From positions 25,603,562 to 25,667,561 of the forward strand of contig NC_091172.1 in the NCBI RefSeq assembly GCF_040958095.1: 64,000 bases of DNA. The letters run 5' to 3'. Each line of letters opens with the position of its first letter. Position 1 is the stretch's first letter. Position numbers and translations under genes: made by a program. The notes beneath the pieces are model-generated. The model was not told the DNA's origin and searched no databases. It saw nothing but the letters and a program-made list of their open reading frames with translations. Of the stretch, positions 54,860-64,000 are shown one piece after another. The DNA is from Procambarus clarkii (Eukaryota > Arthropoda > Malacostraca > Decapoda > Cambaridae).

Positions 54860-57800
54860 TTACTTGGGCTTGTGAGCCTTGCGAGAGCTGTTTTTGGCCG
54901 CCCCGTGCTGGTGGTGCTGACCCTTTTGTTTACTAGTCCTGCTGCCTCGCCCGCCAACGGGGCACGACTTAGCGTTGTCCGCTCCAGCCGTCACAGGCTT
55001 TGCCGCTGCAGCAATCTTTCTTTCAGACTTGACAATTTCCGCAATCACATCGGGACACTTGGCAGTTTTGGTAATTCTAGATTTCCCCTTTCCACTTTCA
55101 GCAATGGTGGCTTCAGACTTTATAATTTCAGCGATCACATCGGGACACTTGGGAGCTTTGGCGTTTTTAGCAGGAGGCTTTGCTGCTGTCTTAGCTGCAG
55201 ACTTTGCAGTCCTGACTTTCTTAGCTGCAGACTTTGCATTTCTGGCCTTCTTAGTTGGATGGTCAGAACATGCAGCTGTTGCTGTCTCGACTGAAGATTG
55301 AAGAAAAGATGTGGCTGTTTCATCGTCCCATTCCGTAACGTCAGACCAGTTGGGTGTGGCGGCGACGTCAGTACGTTTGGATGTGGCTGCGACGTCAGTA
55401 CGTTTGGATGTGGCTGCGACGTCAGTATGTTTGGATGTGGCTGCGACGTCAGTACGTTTGGATGTGGCGGCGACGTCAGCATGTTTGGGTGTGGCTGCGA
55501 CATCAGCACATTTGGACGTGGCTGCGACGTCAGCACATTTGGACGTGGCTGCGACGTCAGCACATTTGGATGTGGCTGTGACGTCAGCCCATTTGGATGT
55601 GGCTGCGACGTCAGCCCATTTGGACGTGGCGGCGACGTCAGCCCAGTTGGACGTGGCGGCGACGTCAGCCCAGTTGGACGTGGCTGCGTCATCAGCCCAG
55701 CTGGACATGGCTGCGTCATCAGCCCAGCTGGACATGGCTGCGTCATCAGCCCAGTTGGACGTGGCTGCGTCATCAGCCCAGCTGGACATGGCTGCGTCAT
55801 CAGCCCAGCTGGACGTGGCTGGTAGTCCGACGTCACCAACTGGTAGTGTGGCCGAAGCGCCTGGGATTGCGTTCCAGGCAGCAGATGGGGTCACATCAGT
55901 GCCCCATCCTGGATATACTGATGTGATGACGTACCCGGATGCAGGTGTGGCCGTGACGAAATACCCAGCTGCAAGTGTGGCCGCGATGTACTCTTCGGCT
56001 GCGGATGTGGATGGGAAAACGTCCAAGGCTGAAGATGTGGCTGTGTCGTATCCCTCGTCTGGGGATGTGGCTGGGGATGTGGCCATGTGTAAGGTTGGAG
56101 ATGTGGCCGAATCGTCGTCCTCAGCTGCAGATAAGGATGTGCAGATATCCCAGTCAGGGAATATGGCAGTGCTGACGTCCCAATCAGATGTAGCCGTGCT
56201 GACGTTGACAAGTGAAGTGGCTGTGATTTCGTCACCTTCAGCTACAAATGTGATGTCCTCCTCGACTTCAGCTACGGTTGCGGTGGTGTCGTCCTCGACT
56301 TCAGCTACGGTTGCGGTGGTGTCGTCCTCGACTTCAGCTACGGTTGCGGTGGTGTCGTCCTCGACTTCAGCTACGGTTGCGGTGGTGTCGTCCTCGACTT
56401 CAGCTACGGTTGCGGTGGTGTCGTCCTCGACTTCAGCTACGGTTGCGGTGGTGTCGTCCTCGACTTCAGCTACGGTTGCGGTGGTGTCGTCCTCGACTTC
56501 AGCTACGGTTGCGGTGGTGTCGTCCTCGACTTCAGCTACGGTTGCGGTGGTGTCGTCCTCGACTTCAGCTACGGTTGCGGTGGTGTCGTCCTCGACTTCA
56601 GCTACGGTTGCGGTGGTGTCGTCCTCGACTTCAGCTACGGTTGCGGTGGTGTCGTCCTCGACTTCAGCTACGGTTGCGGTGGTGTCGTCCTCGACTTCAG
56701 CTACGATTGCGGTGGTGTCGTCCTCGACTTCAGCTACGGTTGCGGTGGTGTCGTCCTCGACTTCAGCTACGGTTGCGGTGGTGTCGTCCTCGACTTCAGC
56801 TACGGTTGCGGTGGCGTCGTCCTCGACTTCAGCTACGGTTCCGGCGGCGTCGTCCTCGACTTCAGCTACGGCTCCGGTGGTGTCGTCCTCGACTTCAGCT
56901 ACACTTGCGGCGGCGTCGTCCTCGACTTCAGCTACACCTGCGGCGGCGTCGTCCTCGACTTCAGCTAAACCTGCGGCGGCGTCGTCCTCGACTTCAGTTA
57001 CACCTGCGGCGGCGTCGTCCTCGACTTCAGCTACACCTGCGGCGGCGTCGTCCTCGACTTCAGCTACACCTGCGGCGGCGTCGTCCTCGACTTCAGCTAC
57101 ACTTGCGGCGGCGTCGTCCTCGACTGCAAGTGAGGGTGTGACGTGGTCCTCGACTGCAGGTGAGGGTGTGACGTGGTCCTCGACTGCAAGTGAGGGTGTG
57201 ACGTGGTCCTCGACTGCAAGTGAGGGTGTGACGTGGTCCTCGACTGCAAGTGAGGGTGTGACGTGGTCCTCGACTGCAAGTGAGGGTGTGACGTGGTCCT
57301 CGACTGCAAGTGAGGGTGTGACGTCGTCCTCGGATACAAATGTGGGTGTGATGTCCTCAGCTGCAGATAAGGATGTGCTGTTGTCCCAGTCAGGGAATAT
57401 GGCAGTGCTGACGTCCCAATCAGATGTAGCCGTGCTGACGTTGACAAGTGAAGTGGCTGCGATGTCCTCCTCGACTTCAGCAACAGATGCGATGTCCTCC
57501 TCGACTTCAGCAACAGATGCGATGTCCTCCTCGACTTCAGCAACAGATGCGATGTCCTCCTCGACTTCAGCAACAGATGCGATGTCCTCCTCGACTTCAG
57601 CAACAGATGCGATGTCCTCCTCGACTTCAGCAACAGATGCGATGTCCTCCTCGACTTCAGCAACAGATGCGATGTCCTCCTCGACTTCAGCAACAGATGC
57701 GATGTCCTCCTCGACTTCAGCAACAGATGCGATGTCCTCCTCGACTTCAGCAACAGATGCGATGTCCTCCTCGACTTCAGCAACAGATGCGATGTCCTCC

Positions 57801-60800
57801 TCGACTTCAGCAACAGATGCGATGTCCTCCTCGACTTCAGCAACAGATGCGATGTCCTCCTCGACTTCAGCAACAGATGCGATGTCCTCCTCGACTTCAG
57901 CAACAGATGCGATGTCCTCCTCGACTTCAGCAACAGATGCGATGTCCTCCTCGACTTCAGCTACAGATGCGATGTCCTCCTCGACTTCAGCTACAGATGC
58001 GATGTCCTCCTCGACTTCAGCTACAGATGCGATGTCCTCCTCGACTTCAGCTACAGATGCGATGTCCTCCTCGACTTCAGCTACAGATGCGATGTCCTCC
58101 TCGACTTCAGCTACAGATGCGATGTCCTCCTCGACTTCAGCTACAGATGCGATGTCCTCCTCGACTTCAGCTACAGATGCGATGTCCTCCTCGACTTCAG
58201 CTACAGATGCGATGTCCTCCTCGACTTCAGCTACAGATGCGATGTCCTCCTCGACTTCAGCTACAGATGCGATGTCCTCCTCGACTTCAGCTACAGATGC
58301 GATGTCCTCCTCGACTTCAGCTACAGATGCGATGTCCTCCTCGACTTCAGCTACAGATGCGATGTCCTCCTCGACTTCAGCTACAGATGCGATGTCCTCC
58401 TCGACTTCAGCTACAGATGCGATGTCCTCCTCGACTTCAGCTACAGATGCAAGTGAGGGTGTGACGTGGTCCTCGACTGCAGGTGAGGGTGTGACGTGGT
58501 CCTCGACTGCAAGTGAGGGTGTGACGTGGTCCTCGACTGCAGGTGAGGGTGTGACGTGATCCTCGACTGCAGGTGAGGGTGTGACGTGGTCCTCGACTGC
58601 AGGTGAGGGTGTGACGTGGTCCTCGACTGCAAGTGAGGGTGTGACGTGGTCCTCGACTGCAGGTGAGTGTGTGACGTGGTCCTCGACTGCAGGTGAGTGT
58701 GTGACGTGGTCCTCGACTGCAAGTGAGGGTGTGACGTGGTCCTCGACTGCAAGTGAGGGTGTGACGTGGTCCTCGACTGCAAGTGAGGGTGTGACGTGGT
58801 CCTCGACTGCAAGTGAGGGTGTGACGTGGTCCTCGACTGCAAGTGAGGGTGTGACGTGGTCCTCGACTGCAAGTGAGGGTGTGACGTGGTCCTCGACTGC
58901 AAGTGAGGGTGTGACGTCGTCCTCGGATACAAATGTGGGTGTGATGTCCTCAGCTTCAGATAAGGATGTGCTGTTGTCCCAGTCAGGGAATATGGCAGTG
59001 CTGACGTCCCAATCAGATGTAGCCGTGCTGACGTTGACAAGTGAAGTGGCTGTGATTTCGTCACCATCAGCTACAGATGCGATGTCCTCCTCGACTTCAG
59101 CTACAGATGCGATGTCCTCCTCGACTTCAGCTACAGATGCGATGTCCTCCTCGACTTCAGCTACAGATGCGATGTCCTCCTCGACTTCAGCTATAGTTGT
59201 CATTTCGTTACCTTCAGCTACAGATGCGATGTCCTCCTCAACTTCAGCTCTAGTTGTCATTTCGTCACTTTCAGCTACAGATGTGATGTCCTCCTCGACT
59301 TCAGCTATAGATGCGATGTCCTCCTCGACTTCAGCTATAGCTGTGATACCATCGGCTGCAGATGTGATCCTGATGTCGACCTCGGCCGACAATGTGGGTG
59401 ACCTGCTGTCCCAGTCAGTTAATATGGCAGAGCTGACTGGAGACGTCGCTGCGGCGAAGTCATCGGCAGGAGAGTACTCTGTGTACTGTTGAGAGTTCCA
59501 GTGTACTTTTTTGCTGGCAAAAATGGGAGATTTGGGATAGCAAATTTCCATGTCTTGAATACTCTCCTCAACAAAAACTAGGAACGTTGGTGAGAGAGCA
59601 TTTAATTCTGTTGATGCGGTAGTTCTCCTCAGTGCTCCAAGTCTGCTTGGCGATTTCGCCTCTAGATCCTGCGAATTTGGTGCTTGAGAACTACTTGTTG
59701 TTCTTGAATTAAGTGCCTGAAACGTTGTAATGACCTTCTCATCTACAGGCAGTGTCTCGACGTTACCCGAAGAGGTTGTTCGGTCAGACAAAGCTGCAGA
59801 CTTCGATGTGCTGGCCATCGTTGCCGAAGAAGCTTCCGAGTTGGTCACCAAAGGTGTAGATCTCGTAGAACTGGACAAAATAGTGGAAGGTTTGGTTGAG
59901 TCGGTTGTCGTTGGCGTCGACTTTGCCGAGGTGGCCATTGAAGACTTAGGTCTTACCGAAGGTAAGCTGTCCATTGAAGGCGTAAACTTTGCCGAACTAT
60001 CCATCGAAGGCTTAGACTTTGCCAAGCTAGCCGTCGAGGGCTTAGACTTTGCTGAGCTGGCCATCGAAGGCTTTGACTTTGTTGAGCTGGCCATTGAAGG
60101 CTTAGATCTTGTTGAGTTGGCCATTGAAGGCGTAGCCCTTGTTGAGTTGGCCATTGAAGGCGTAGCCCTTGTTGAGTTGGCCATTGAAGGCTTAGATCTT
60201 GTTGAGCGGGCCATTGAAGGCGTAGCCCTTGTTGAGTTGGCCATTGAAGGCTTAGATCTTGTTGAGCTGGCCATTGAAGGCGTAGCCCTTGTTGAGTTGG
60301 CCATTGAAGGCGTAGCCCTTGTTGAGCTGGCCATTGAAGGCGTAGCCCTTGTTGAGCGGGCCATTGAAGGCGTAGCCCTTGTTGAGTTGGCCATTGAAGG
60401 CGTAGCCCTCGTTGAGCTGGCCATTGAAGGCGTAGCCCTCGTTGAGCTGGCCATTGAAGGCGTAGCCTTCGTTGAGCTGGCCATTGAAGGCGTAGCCCTC
60501 GTTGAGCTGGCCATTGAAGGCGTAGCCCTCGTTGAGCTGGCCATTGAAGGCGTAGCCCTTGTTGAGTTGGCCATTGAAGGCGTAGCCCTTGTTGAGCTGG
60601 CCATTGAAGGCTTAGAACTTGTTGAGTTGGCCATTGAAGGCATAGCCCTTGTTGAGTTGGCCATTGAAGGCTTAGATCTTGTTGAGCGGGCCATTGAAGG
60701 CGTAGCCCTCGTTGAGCTGGCCATTGAAGGCGTAGCCCTCGTTGAGCTGGCCATTGAAGGCGTAGCCCTCGTTGAGCTGGCCATTGAAGGCGTAGCCCTC

Positions 60801-61789
60801 GTTGAGCTGGCCATTGAAGGCGTAGCCCTCGTTGAGCTGGCCATTGAAGGCGTAGCCCTCGTTGAGCTGGCCATTGAAGGCGTAGCCCTCGTTGAGCTGG
60901 CCATTGAAGGCGTAGCCTTTGTTGAGTTGGCCATTGAAGGCGTAGCCCTTGTTGAGCTGGCCATTGAAGGCGTAGCCCTTGTTGAGCTGGCCATTGAAGG
61001 CGTAGCCCTTGTTGAGTTGGCCATTGAAGGCGTAGCCCTTGTTGAGCTGGCCATTGAAGGCTTAGATTTTACCGTGCTGGCCATCGAAGGCTTAGACTTT
61101 ACCGTGCTGGCCATCGAAGACTTAGCCTGTACTGAGCTGGCCATCGAAGACTTAGCCTGTACCGAGCTGGCCATCGAAGACTTAGCCTGTACCGAGCTGG
61201 CCATCGAAGAGTTAGCCTTTACCGTGCTGGCCATCGAAGACTTAGCCTTTACCGTGCTGGCCATCGAAGACTTAGTCTTTACCGTGCTGGCCATCGAAGA
61301 CTTAGCCTTTACCGTGCTGGCCATCGAAGACTTAGCCTTTACCGTGCTGGCCATCGAAGACTTAGCCTTTACCGTGCTGGCCATCGAAGACTTAGCCTTT
61401 ACCGTGCTGGCCATCGAAGACTTAGCCTTTACCGTGCTGGCCATCGAATGTGTAGACTTCGGAGAGTTAGTCGTCTGGCTTGCCGTTGATGACGTAGACT
61501 TTGTCTTAGTCGTGCTCACTATATCTGCATGTGAAGGCTTCGTTGCGCCGAGCGCACCTTCACACTTCGTCGGCCTGACCATATCTGAAGATGTGGTGTT
61601 CGTTGTATTACAAGCAGACATAATCTCTTGGACTGAAGGTATGGTGTTGGTGATGTTGTATGCGTTCTTCATTGCCTCAAGCATATCTGAAGGTATAGGT
61701 TCGTTCATACAGTTGGACCTCTTATTTCTGACCATATCTGCGAACCTCGTCGACATGACCGTGTTTGCATACTTGATTGGAACGGCCAT
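54860..61789 (-). CDS. Giant charge-segregated repeat protein, 2309 residues, unknown family
   Basis: One uninterrupted frame. Layout: unique N-terminus (1-115); about 48 decapeptides, MASTVKAKSS then MASSTRATPS type (to about 600), basic, with a TP or KP in most units; a unique hinge (about 610-800, with YPKSPIFASKKVHWNSQQY); acidic decapeptide blocks AEVEEDIASV, VEDHVTPSLA and AEVEDDTTAT (about 800-1845); a unique aromatic stretch; about 18 nonapeptides of ADVAATSKW type (about 1985-2145); and a Lys/Ala/Pro-rich tail like histone H1, holding two KCPDVIAEI copies. No signal peptide or membrane segment. The ATG has a good context (AAATATGG), an upstream in-frame stop and a splice acceptor 41 nt before it. 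All units are 27 or 30 bp, and unique parts stay open too, which argues for real coding. I do not recognise the family; a disordered nuclear or nucleolar scaffold is a guess from composition. Confidence 0.68.
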   Translation of the reverse strand: MAVPIKYANTVMSTRFADMVRNKRSNCMNEPIPSDMLEAMKNAYNITNTIPSVQEIMSACNTTNTTSSDMVRPTKCEGALGATKPSHADIVSTTKTKSTSSTASQTTNSPKSTHSMASTVKAKSSMASTVKAKSSMASTVKAKSSMASTVKAKSSMASTVKAKSSMASTVKTKSSMASTVKAKSSMASTVKANSSMASSVQAKSSMASSVQAKSSMASSVQAKSSMASTVKSKPSMASTVKSKPSMASSTRATPSMANSTRATPSMASSTRATPSMASSTRATPSMANSTKATPSMASSTRATPSMASSTRATPSMASSTRATPSMASSTRATPSMASSTRATPSMASSTRATPSMASSTRATPSMARSTRSKPSMANSTRAMPSMANSTSSKPSMASSTRATPSMANSTRATPSMASSTRATPSMASSTRATPSMASSTKATPSMASSTRATPSMASSTRATPSMANSTRATPSMARSTRATPSMASSTRATPSMANSTRATPSMASSTRSKPSMANSTRATPSMARSTRSKPSMANSTRATPSMANSTRATPSMANSTRSKPSMASSTKSKPSMASSAKSKPSTASLAKSKPSMDSSAKFTPSMDSLPSVRPKSSMATSAKSTPTTTDSTKPSTILSSSTRSTPLVTNSEASSATMASTSKSAALSDRTTSSGNVETLPVDEKVITTFQALNSRTTSSSQAPNSQDLEAKSPSRLGALRRTTASTELNALSPTFLVFVEESIQDMEICYPKSPIFASKKVHWNSQQYTEYSPADDFAAATSPVSSAILTDWDSRSPTLSAEVDIRITSAADGITAIAEVEEDIASIAEVEEDITSVAESDEMTTRAEVEEDIASVAEGNEMTTIAEVEEDIASVAEVEEDIASVAEVEEDIASVAEVEEDIASVADGDEITATSLVNVSTATSDWDVSTAIFPDWDNSTSLSEAEDITPTFVSEDDVTPSLAVEDHVTPSLAVEDHVTPSLAVEDHVTPSLAVEDHVTPSLAVEDHVTPSLAVEDHVTPSLAVEDHVTHSPAVEDHVTHSPAVEDHVTPSLAVEDHVTPSPAVEDHVTPSPAVEDHVTPSPAVEDHVTPSLAVEDHVTPSPAVEDHVTPSLASVAEVEEDIASVAEVEEDIASVAEVEEDIASVAEVEEDIASVAEVEEDIASVAEVEEDIASVAEVEEDIASVAEVEEDIASVAEVEEDIASVAEVEEDIASVAEVEEDIASVAEVEEDIASVAEVEEDIASVAEVEEDIASVAEVEEDIASVAEVEEDIASVAEVEEDIASVAEVEEDIASVAEVEEDIASVAEVEEDIASVAEVEEDIASVAEVEEDIASVAEVEEDIASVAEVEEDIASVAEVEEDIASVAEVEEDIASVAEVEEDIASVAEVEEDIASVAEVEEDIASVAEVEEDIASVAEVEEDIASVAEVEEDIASVAEVEEDIAATSLVNVSTATSDWDVSTAIFPDWDNSTSLSAAEDITPTFVSEDDVTPSLAVEDHVTPSLAVEDHVTPSLAVEDHVTPSLAVEDHVTPSLAVEDHVTPSPAVEDHVTPSLAVEDDAAASVAEVEDDAAAGVAEVEDDAAAGVAEVEDDAAAGVTEVEDDAAAGLAEVEDDAAAGVAEVEDDAAASVAEVEDDTTGAVAEVEDDAAGTVAEVEDDATATVAEVEDDTTATVAEVEDDTTATVAEVEDDTTAIVAEVEDDTTATVAEVEDDTTATVAEVEDDTTATVAEVEDDTTATVAEVEDDTTATVAEVEDDTTATVAEVEDDTTATVAEVEDDTTATVAEVEDDTTATVAEVEDDTTATVAEVEDDTTATVAEVEDDTTATVAEVEDDTTATVAEVEEDITFVAEGDEITATSLVNVSTATSDWDVSTAIFPDWDICTSLSAAEDDDSATSPTLHMATSPATSPDEGYDTATSSALDVFPSTSAAEEYIAATLAAGYFVTATPASGYVITSVYPGWGTDVTPSAAWNAIPGASATLPVGDVGLPATSSWADDAAMSSWADDAATSNWADDAAMSSWADDAAMSSWADDAATSNWADVAATSNWADVAATSKWADVAATSKWADVTATSKCADVAATSKCADVAATSKCADVAATPKHADVAATSKRTDVAATSKHTDVAATSKRTDVAATSKRTDVAATPNWSDVTEWDDETATSFLQSSVETATAACSDHPTKKARNAKSAAKKVRTAKSAAKTAAKPPAKNAKAPKCPDVIAEIIKSEATIAESGKGKSRITKTAKCPDVIAEIVKSERKIAAAAKPVTAGADNAKSCPVGGRGSRTSKQKGQHHQHGAAKNSSRKAHKPK

Positions 61790-61831
61790 ATTTGGATATC
61801 TTCAGACTTAGCAGTGCTAATCTTTATTGCT
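61790..61831 (-). other. 5' leader and splice acceptor of the repeat-protein gene
   Basis: On the minus strand TTTATTCCTTCTTTTCAG ends at 61830, a strong acceptor, followed by a 40-nt leader to the ATG. The leader has an in-frame TGA, so the ATG at 61789 is the first start. An upstream non-coding exon must exist but I cannot place it. Confidence 0.6.
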
Positions 61832-61849
61832 GAAAAGAAGGAATAAAAT

Positions 61850-62050
61850 GAGGCTAGCTGAAACTTACTTGTTGCTAGTTATAAGCTACTAATACGGAAA
61901 TACATTAAGAGTTGAAAAATGCTTTAGTTTCAAAGTATACATATATAAATATACATTCAAAACAAAGAAATTATTGACTTAATTAAATATTTGCTAGAGA
62001 CTTGCTAGAGAAGGGACATAATTTTCAAATATGCAATAAATGAAAACTAG
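61850..62050. other. AT-rich spacer / likely 5' intron
   Basis: No feature seen; probably intron of the repeat-protein gene. Confidence 0.4.
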
Positions 62051-63480
62051 TTCGATTTCAATCAAACTTTTTTTGACTAGTTGTATATGAAAAGGGCTTC
62101 ATCTGGTCCAAGTCTCAGCATCGCAGCATAAATAGGAAAGGAGAAAAAAAATATTTAATTATGTCAACAATTTTCCTAAGTGTTCAAAAATTAACATCAA
62201 ACACAAGTGTCAACTGAAATCATGTCTATGACTCAGGTATCACAAGTGCATATAATAAAAAAATCAATAATTAGTTTTATCCCCCCAAAAAATAAAAAAT
62301 AAATTACATTTTTTTTATTGTTTGTTCTTATTTGTTTATCGGACGATTTACATGAAACTTTTACACCTGACTGCACGTAAGCCTATCTGTAAGGGTGCCA
62401 ATTTTAGAGGAAATTGGTCGATATCAGAAAAACCTCGGCCACAGATGGCAGCACCTTTAGGGAGTCGGTCGGCCGAGCGGACAGCACGTGGGACTTGTGA
62501 TTCTGTGGTCCTGGGTTCGATCCCAGGCACCGGCGAGAAACAATGGGCAGAGTTTCTTTCACCCTATGCCCCTGTTACCTAGCAGTAAAATAGGTACCTG
62601 GGTGTTAGTCAGCTGTCACGGGCTGCTTATTGGGGGTGGAGGCCTGGTCGAGGACCGGGCCGCGGGGACACTAAACGCCCCGAAATCATCTCAAGATAAC
62701 CTTAGACTTCATATTTTAATCATTTTTTTTCAAGTAACAAACGTAACTTGTACTCTTTCATTTTTTTTTATTCAATTTACATGAAACTTGCACCTTATAT
62801 ATAATGTTTATGTCTCTACAATCTATAAGAAGCGTTTTTTCCTAGGTTCATTTATTGATGTTATAAATAGTAATAAACATGACATTTGCATAATTTTTGG
62901 GGGGAACTTTGACCATCTAAATATTAGTAAAAACCTGAAGTAAAAATTATTGGTAAAATTAGGTATTAGTAAAACCTAAACATATTTTGGAAAACCCTGT
63001 CATACACTCCTGTCATACAAAAATGCTAATTTTTATTAATAATGCTTATTTTTATTAATATTTTTATTTTATTTTAATATTTTTATTTTTATTAATAATT
63101 TTTATTAATTTTATTTTTATTAATAATGCTTTATTGCTAATGTGACAGAAGAGTGTCATAAAAATGATTTAATTTTAAACTTGTGGTTGTAGAAGCTTAT
63201 TGAAAATGTGTAAAATTCGTTGAAAAAAAATTTCAACTTAATTTTTTTGTAATAAAACTAATTATAATTTGTTTTTAATATATGCTATTATGATAACTGA
63301 GAGTCATAGACATGATTTCAGTTGACACTTGTGTTTAATAATCGTTTATGACCATTTTGGACAATTTTTGACCCCTAATTGAATTTTTTTTTCTCCCTTC
63401 CTATTTATGCTACATGCCGAGACTTGGACCAGATGAAACCCTTCTCATATAGAACTCGTCAAAAAAGTTTGATTGAAATC
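62051..63480. mobile_element. Foldback element, about 1.4 kb, carrying a SINE
   Basis: Inverted arms 62051-62236 and 63298-63480. Both contain GACTTGGACCAGATGAA, CCTATTTATGCT and GATTTCAGTTGACACTTGTG (or complements). The interior is AT-rich with two direct copies of an ATTTACATGAAACTT segment (62347-62361 and 62776-62790) and a SINE at 62459-62701. I recognise no transposase. Confidence 0.75.
62459..62701 (+). mobile_element. tRNA-derived SINE, family A, full length
   Basis: GGAGTCGGTCGGCCGAGCGG head, B box GGTTCGATCCC, core TTACCTAGCAGTAAAATAGG and tail CCCCGAAATCATCTCAAGAT. It is the least diverged family A copy with 11277-11524. Confidence 0.88.
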
Positions 63481-63859
63481 ATTTTGAAAAAATGAACCAT
63501 TTTGAAAAACTTACCTATTGACCCCTTAATACACATAAGAATTCAGGAAACTCTGAAGAAAGCATATTAACCCATAATTGATATCTAATGTTCCTATTTA
63601 TGTCAGTCTCAAACTCATGTCTAATGAACAAATAAGTGTCATGTCTAATCTACGCTTGAAACAATCAAGAGATCCTATATCTATCATGTTATCCATTAAT
63701 CTGTGGCACAAATCAAGACCTCTATTTCCAAATCAGTATTTACCTTTAGGTAGTTTAGGAACTGTTCGTCTTGGAATGTTACGAAGGTTAAGAGGCTTAG
63801 AAAGACTCTGGGAAAAGCCTCCTACAGCCTTAGTAAAGACTTCCACGAAACGAAAGGAG
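63481..63859. other. Likely LINE-derived, unresolved
   Basis: A 96-codon plus frame (63578-63868) has no recognised domain. The minus strand reads GLDLCHRLMDNMIDIGSLDC and FKRRLDMTL, which resembles a CR1-like C-terminus. I cannot decide between them. Confidence 0.3.
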
Positions 63860-64000
63860 CGCCGGTAAAAGAAATAAGCGAATACTAGTTGTAGGAGATT
63901 CTCAAGTGAAGTATTTAAACATGAATTTTTCTGCCAGAGTTGGGGAAATCAGGGTAAGGTTTTGCTATCCGGAGAGGCAGGAATATGGGATATTGTAAAC
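63860..64000 (+). mobile_element. LINE ORF1 fragment with GDS esterase-like motif, cut by window edge
   Basis: A plus frame reads KRILVVGDSQVKYLNMNFSA, then RVGEIRVRFCYPERQE, to a stop just before the edge. VVGDS is block I of the SGNH/GDSL esterase domain found in ORF1 of CR1/L2-type LINEs. Only the domain start is present. Confidence 0.5.

Noticed and set aside
55311-58559. 1082-codon plus-strand frame antisense to the repeat protein
   Set aside because: The repeat period of 27/30 bp keeps the antisense frame open; it does not extend through the unique parts, and the minus-strand frame covers everything.
59730-61811. 693-codon plus-strand frame (AIEGVALVEL repeats)
   Set aside because: Antisense shadow of the MASSTRATPS block; no splice or start evidence on the plus strand.

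Overview
This is eukaryotic nuclear DNA, most likely from a decapod crustacean (crayfish- or shrimp-like). The reasons are an arthropod-type RpLP0 with short exons in large introns, dense (TA)n and (GA)n arrays, degenerate TTAGG-type sequence, and many SINE, CR1-like LINE and palindromic MITE copies of a kind common in decapod genomes. The species call is inference.

Three host genes can be supported. (1) The first coding exon of an ERK/MAPK1-type kinase (minus strand, 8530-8642) encodes the N-terminus and glycine-rich loop; the remaining exons lie beyond the left edge. Its first intron holds a 3.5-kb 29-bp minisatellite. (2) A complete RpLP0 gene (plus strand, coding exons 38221-47656) encodes the ribosomal P-stalk protein P0 of 318 residues. 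It probably has a non-coding 5'TOP exon at 33580-33605 and uses a GC-AG second intron. (3) A single 2309-codon frame on the minus strand (54860-61789) encodes a giant protein of 9- and 10-residue repeats: basic Ser/Thr-rich N-half, very acidic middle, histone-H1-like basic tail. It has a splice acceptor just upstream of its ATG. I do not recognise its family. It is the most interesting object in the window.

Layout: 1-8.2 kb, retroelement remains, a Tigger-like transposon and the minisatellite; 8.2-9.5 kb, ERK 5' end; 9.5-12.6 kb, TA arrays, palindromic MITEs, a Penelope-like fossil and nested SINEs; 13-18 kb, CR1-like LINEs, one split by an RNase-H-bearing LINE with a clear target-site duplication; 18.4-24.6 kb, minisatellites around a dead hAT transposase; 25.7-33 kb, LINE ends, hairpins, MITE; 33.5-47.7 kb, RpLP0; 48.7-54.3 kb, LINE, foldback MITE, SINEs; 54.6-61.8 kb, the repeat-protein gene, convergent with RpLP0; 62-64 kb, a foldback element carrying a SINE and a LINE ORF1 fragment at the edge.

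The host genes show no sign of acting as one unit. The interspersed elements do interact: SINE tails match LINE tails, elements nest with visible duplications, and several SINE families with different tRNA-like heads share one central core.
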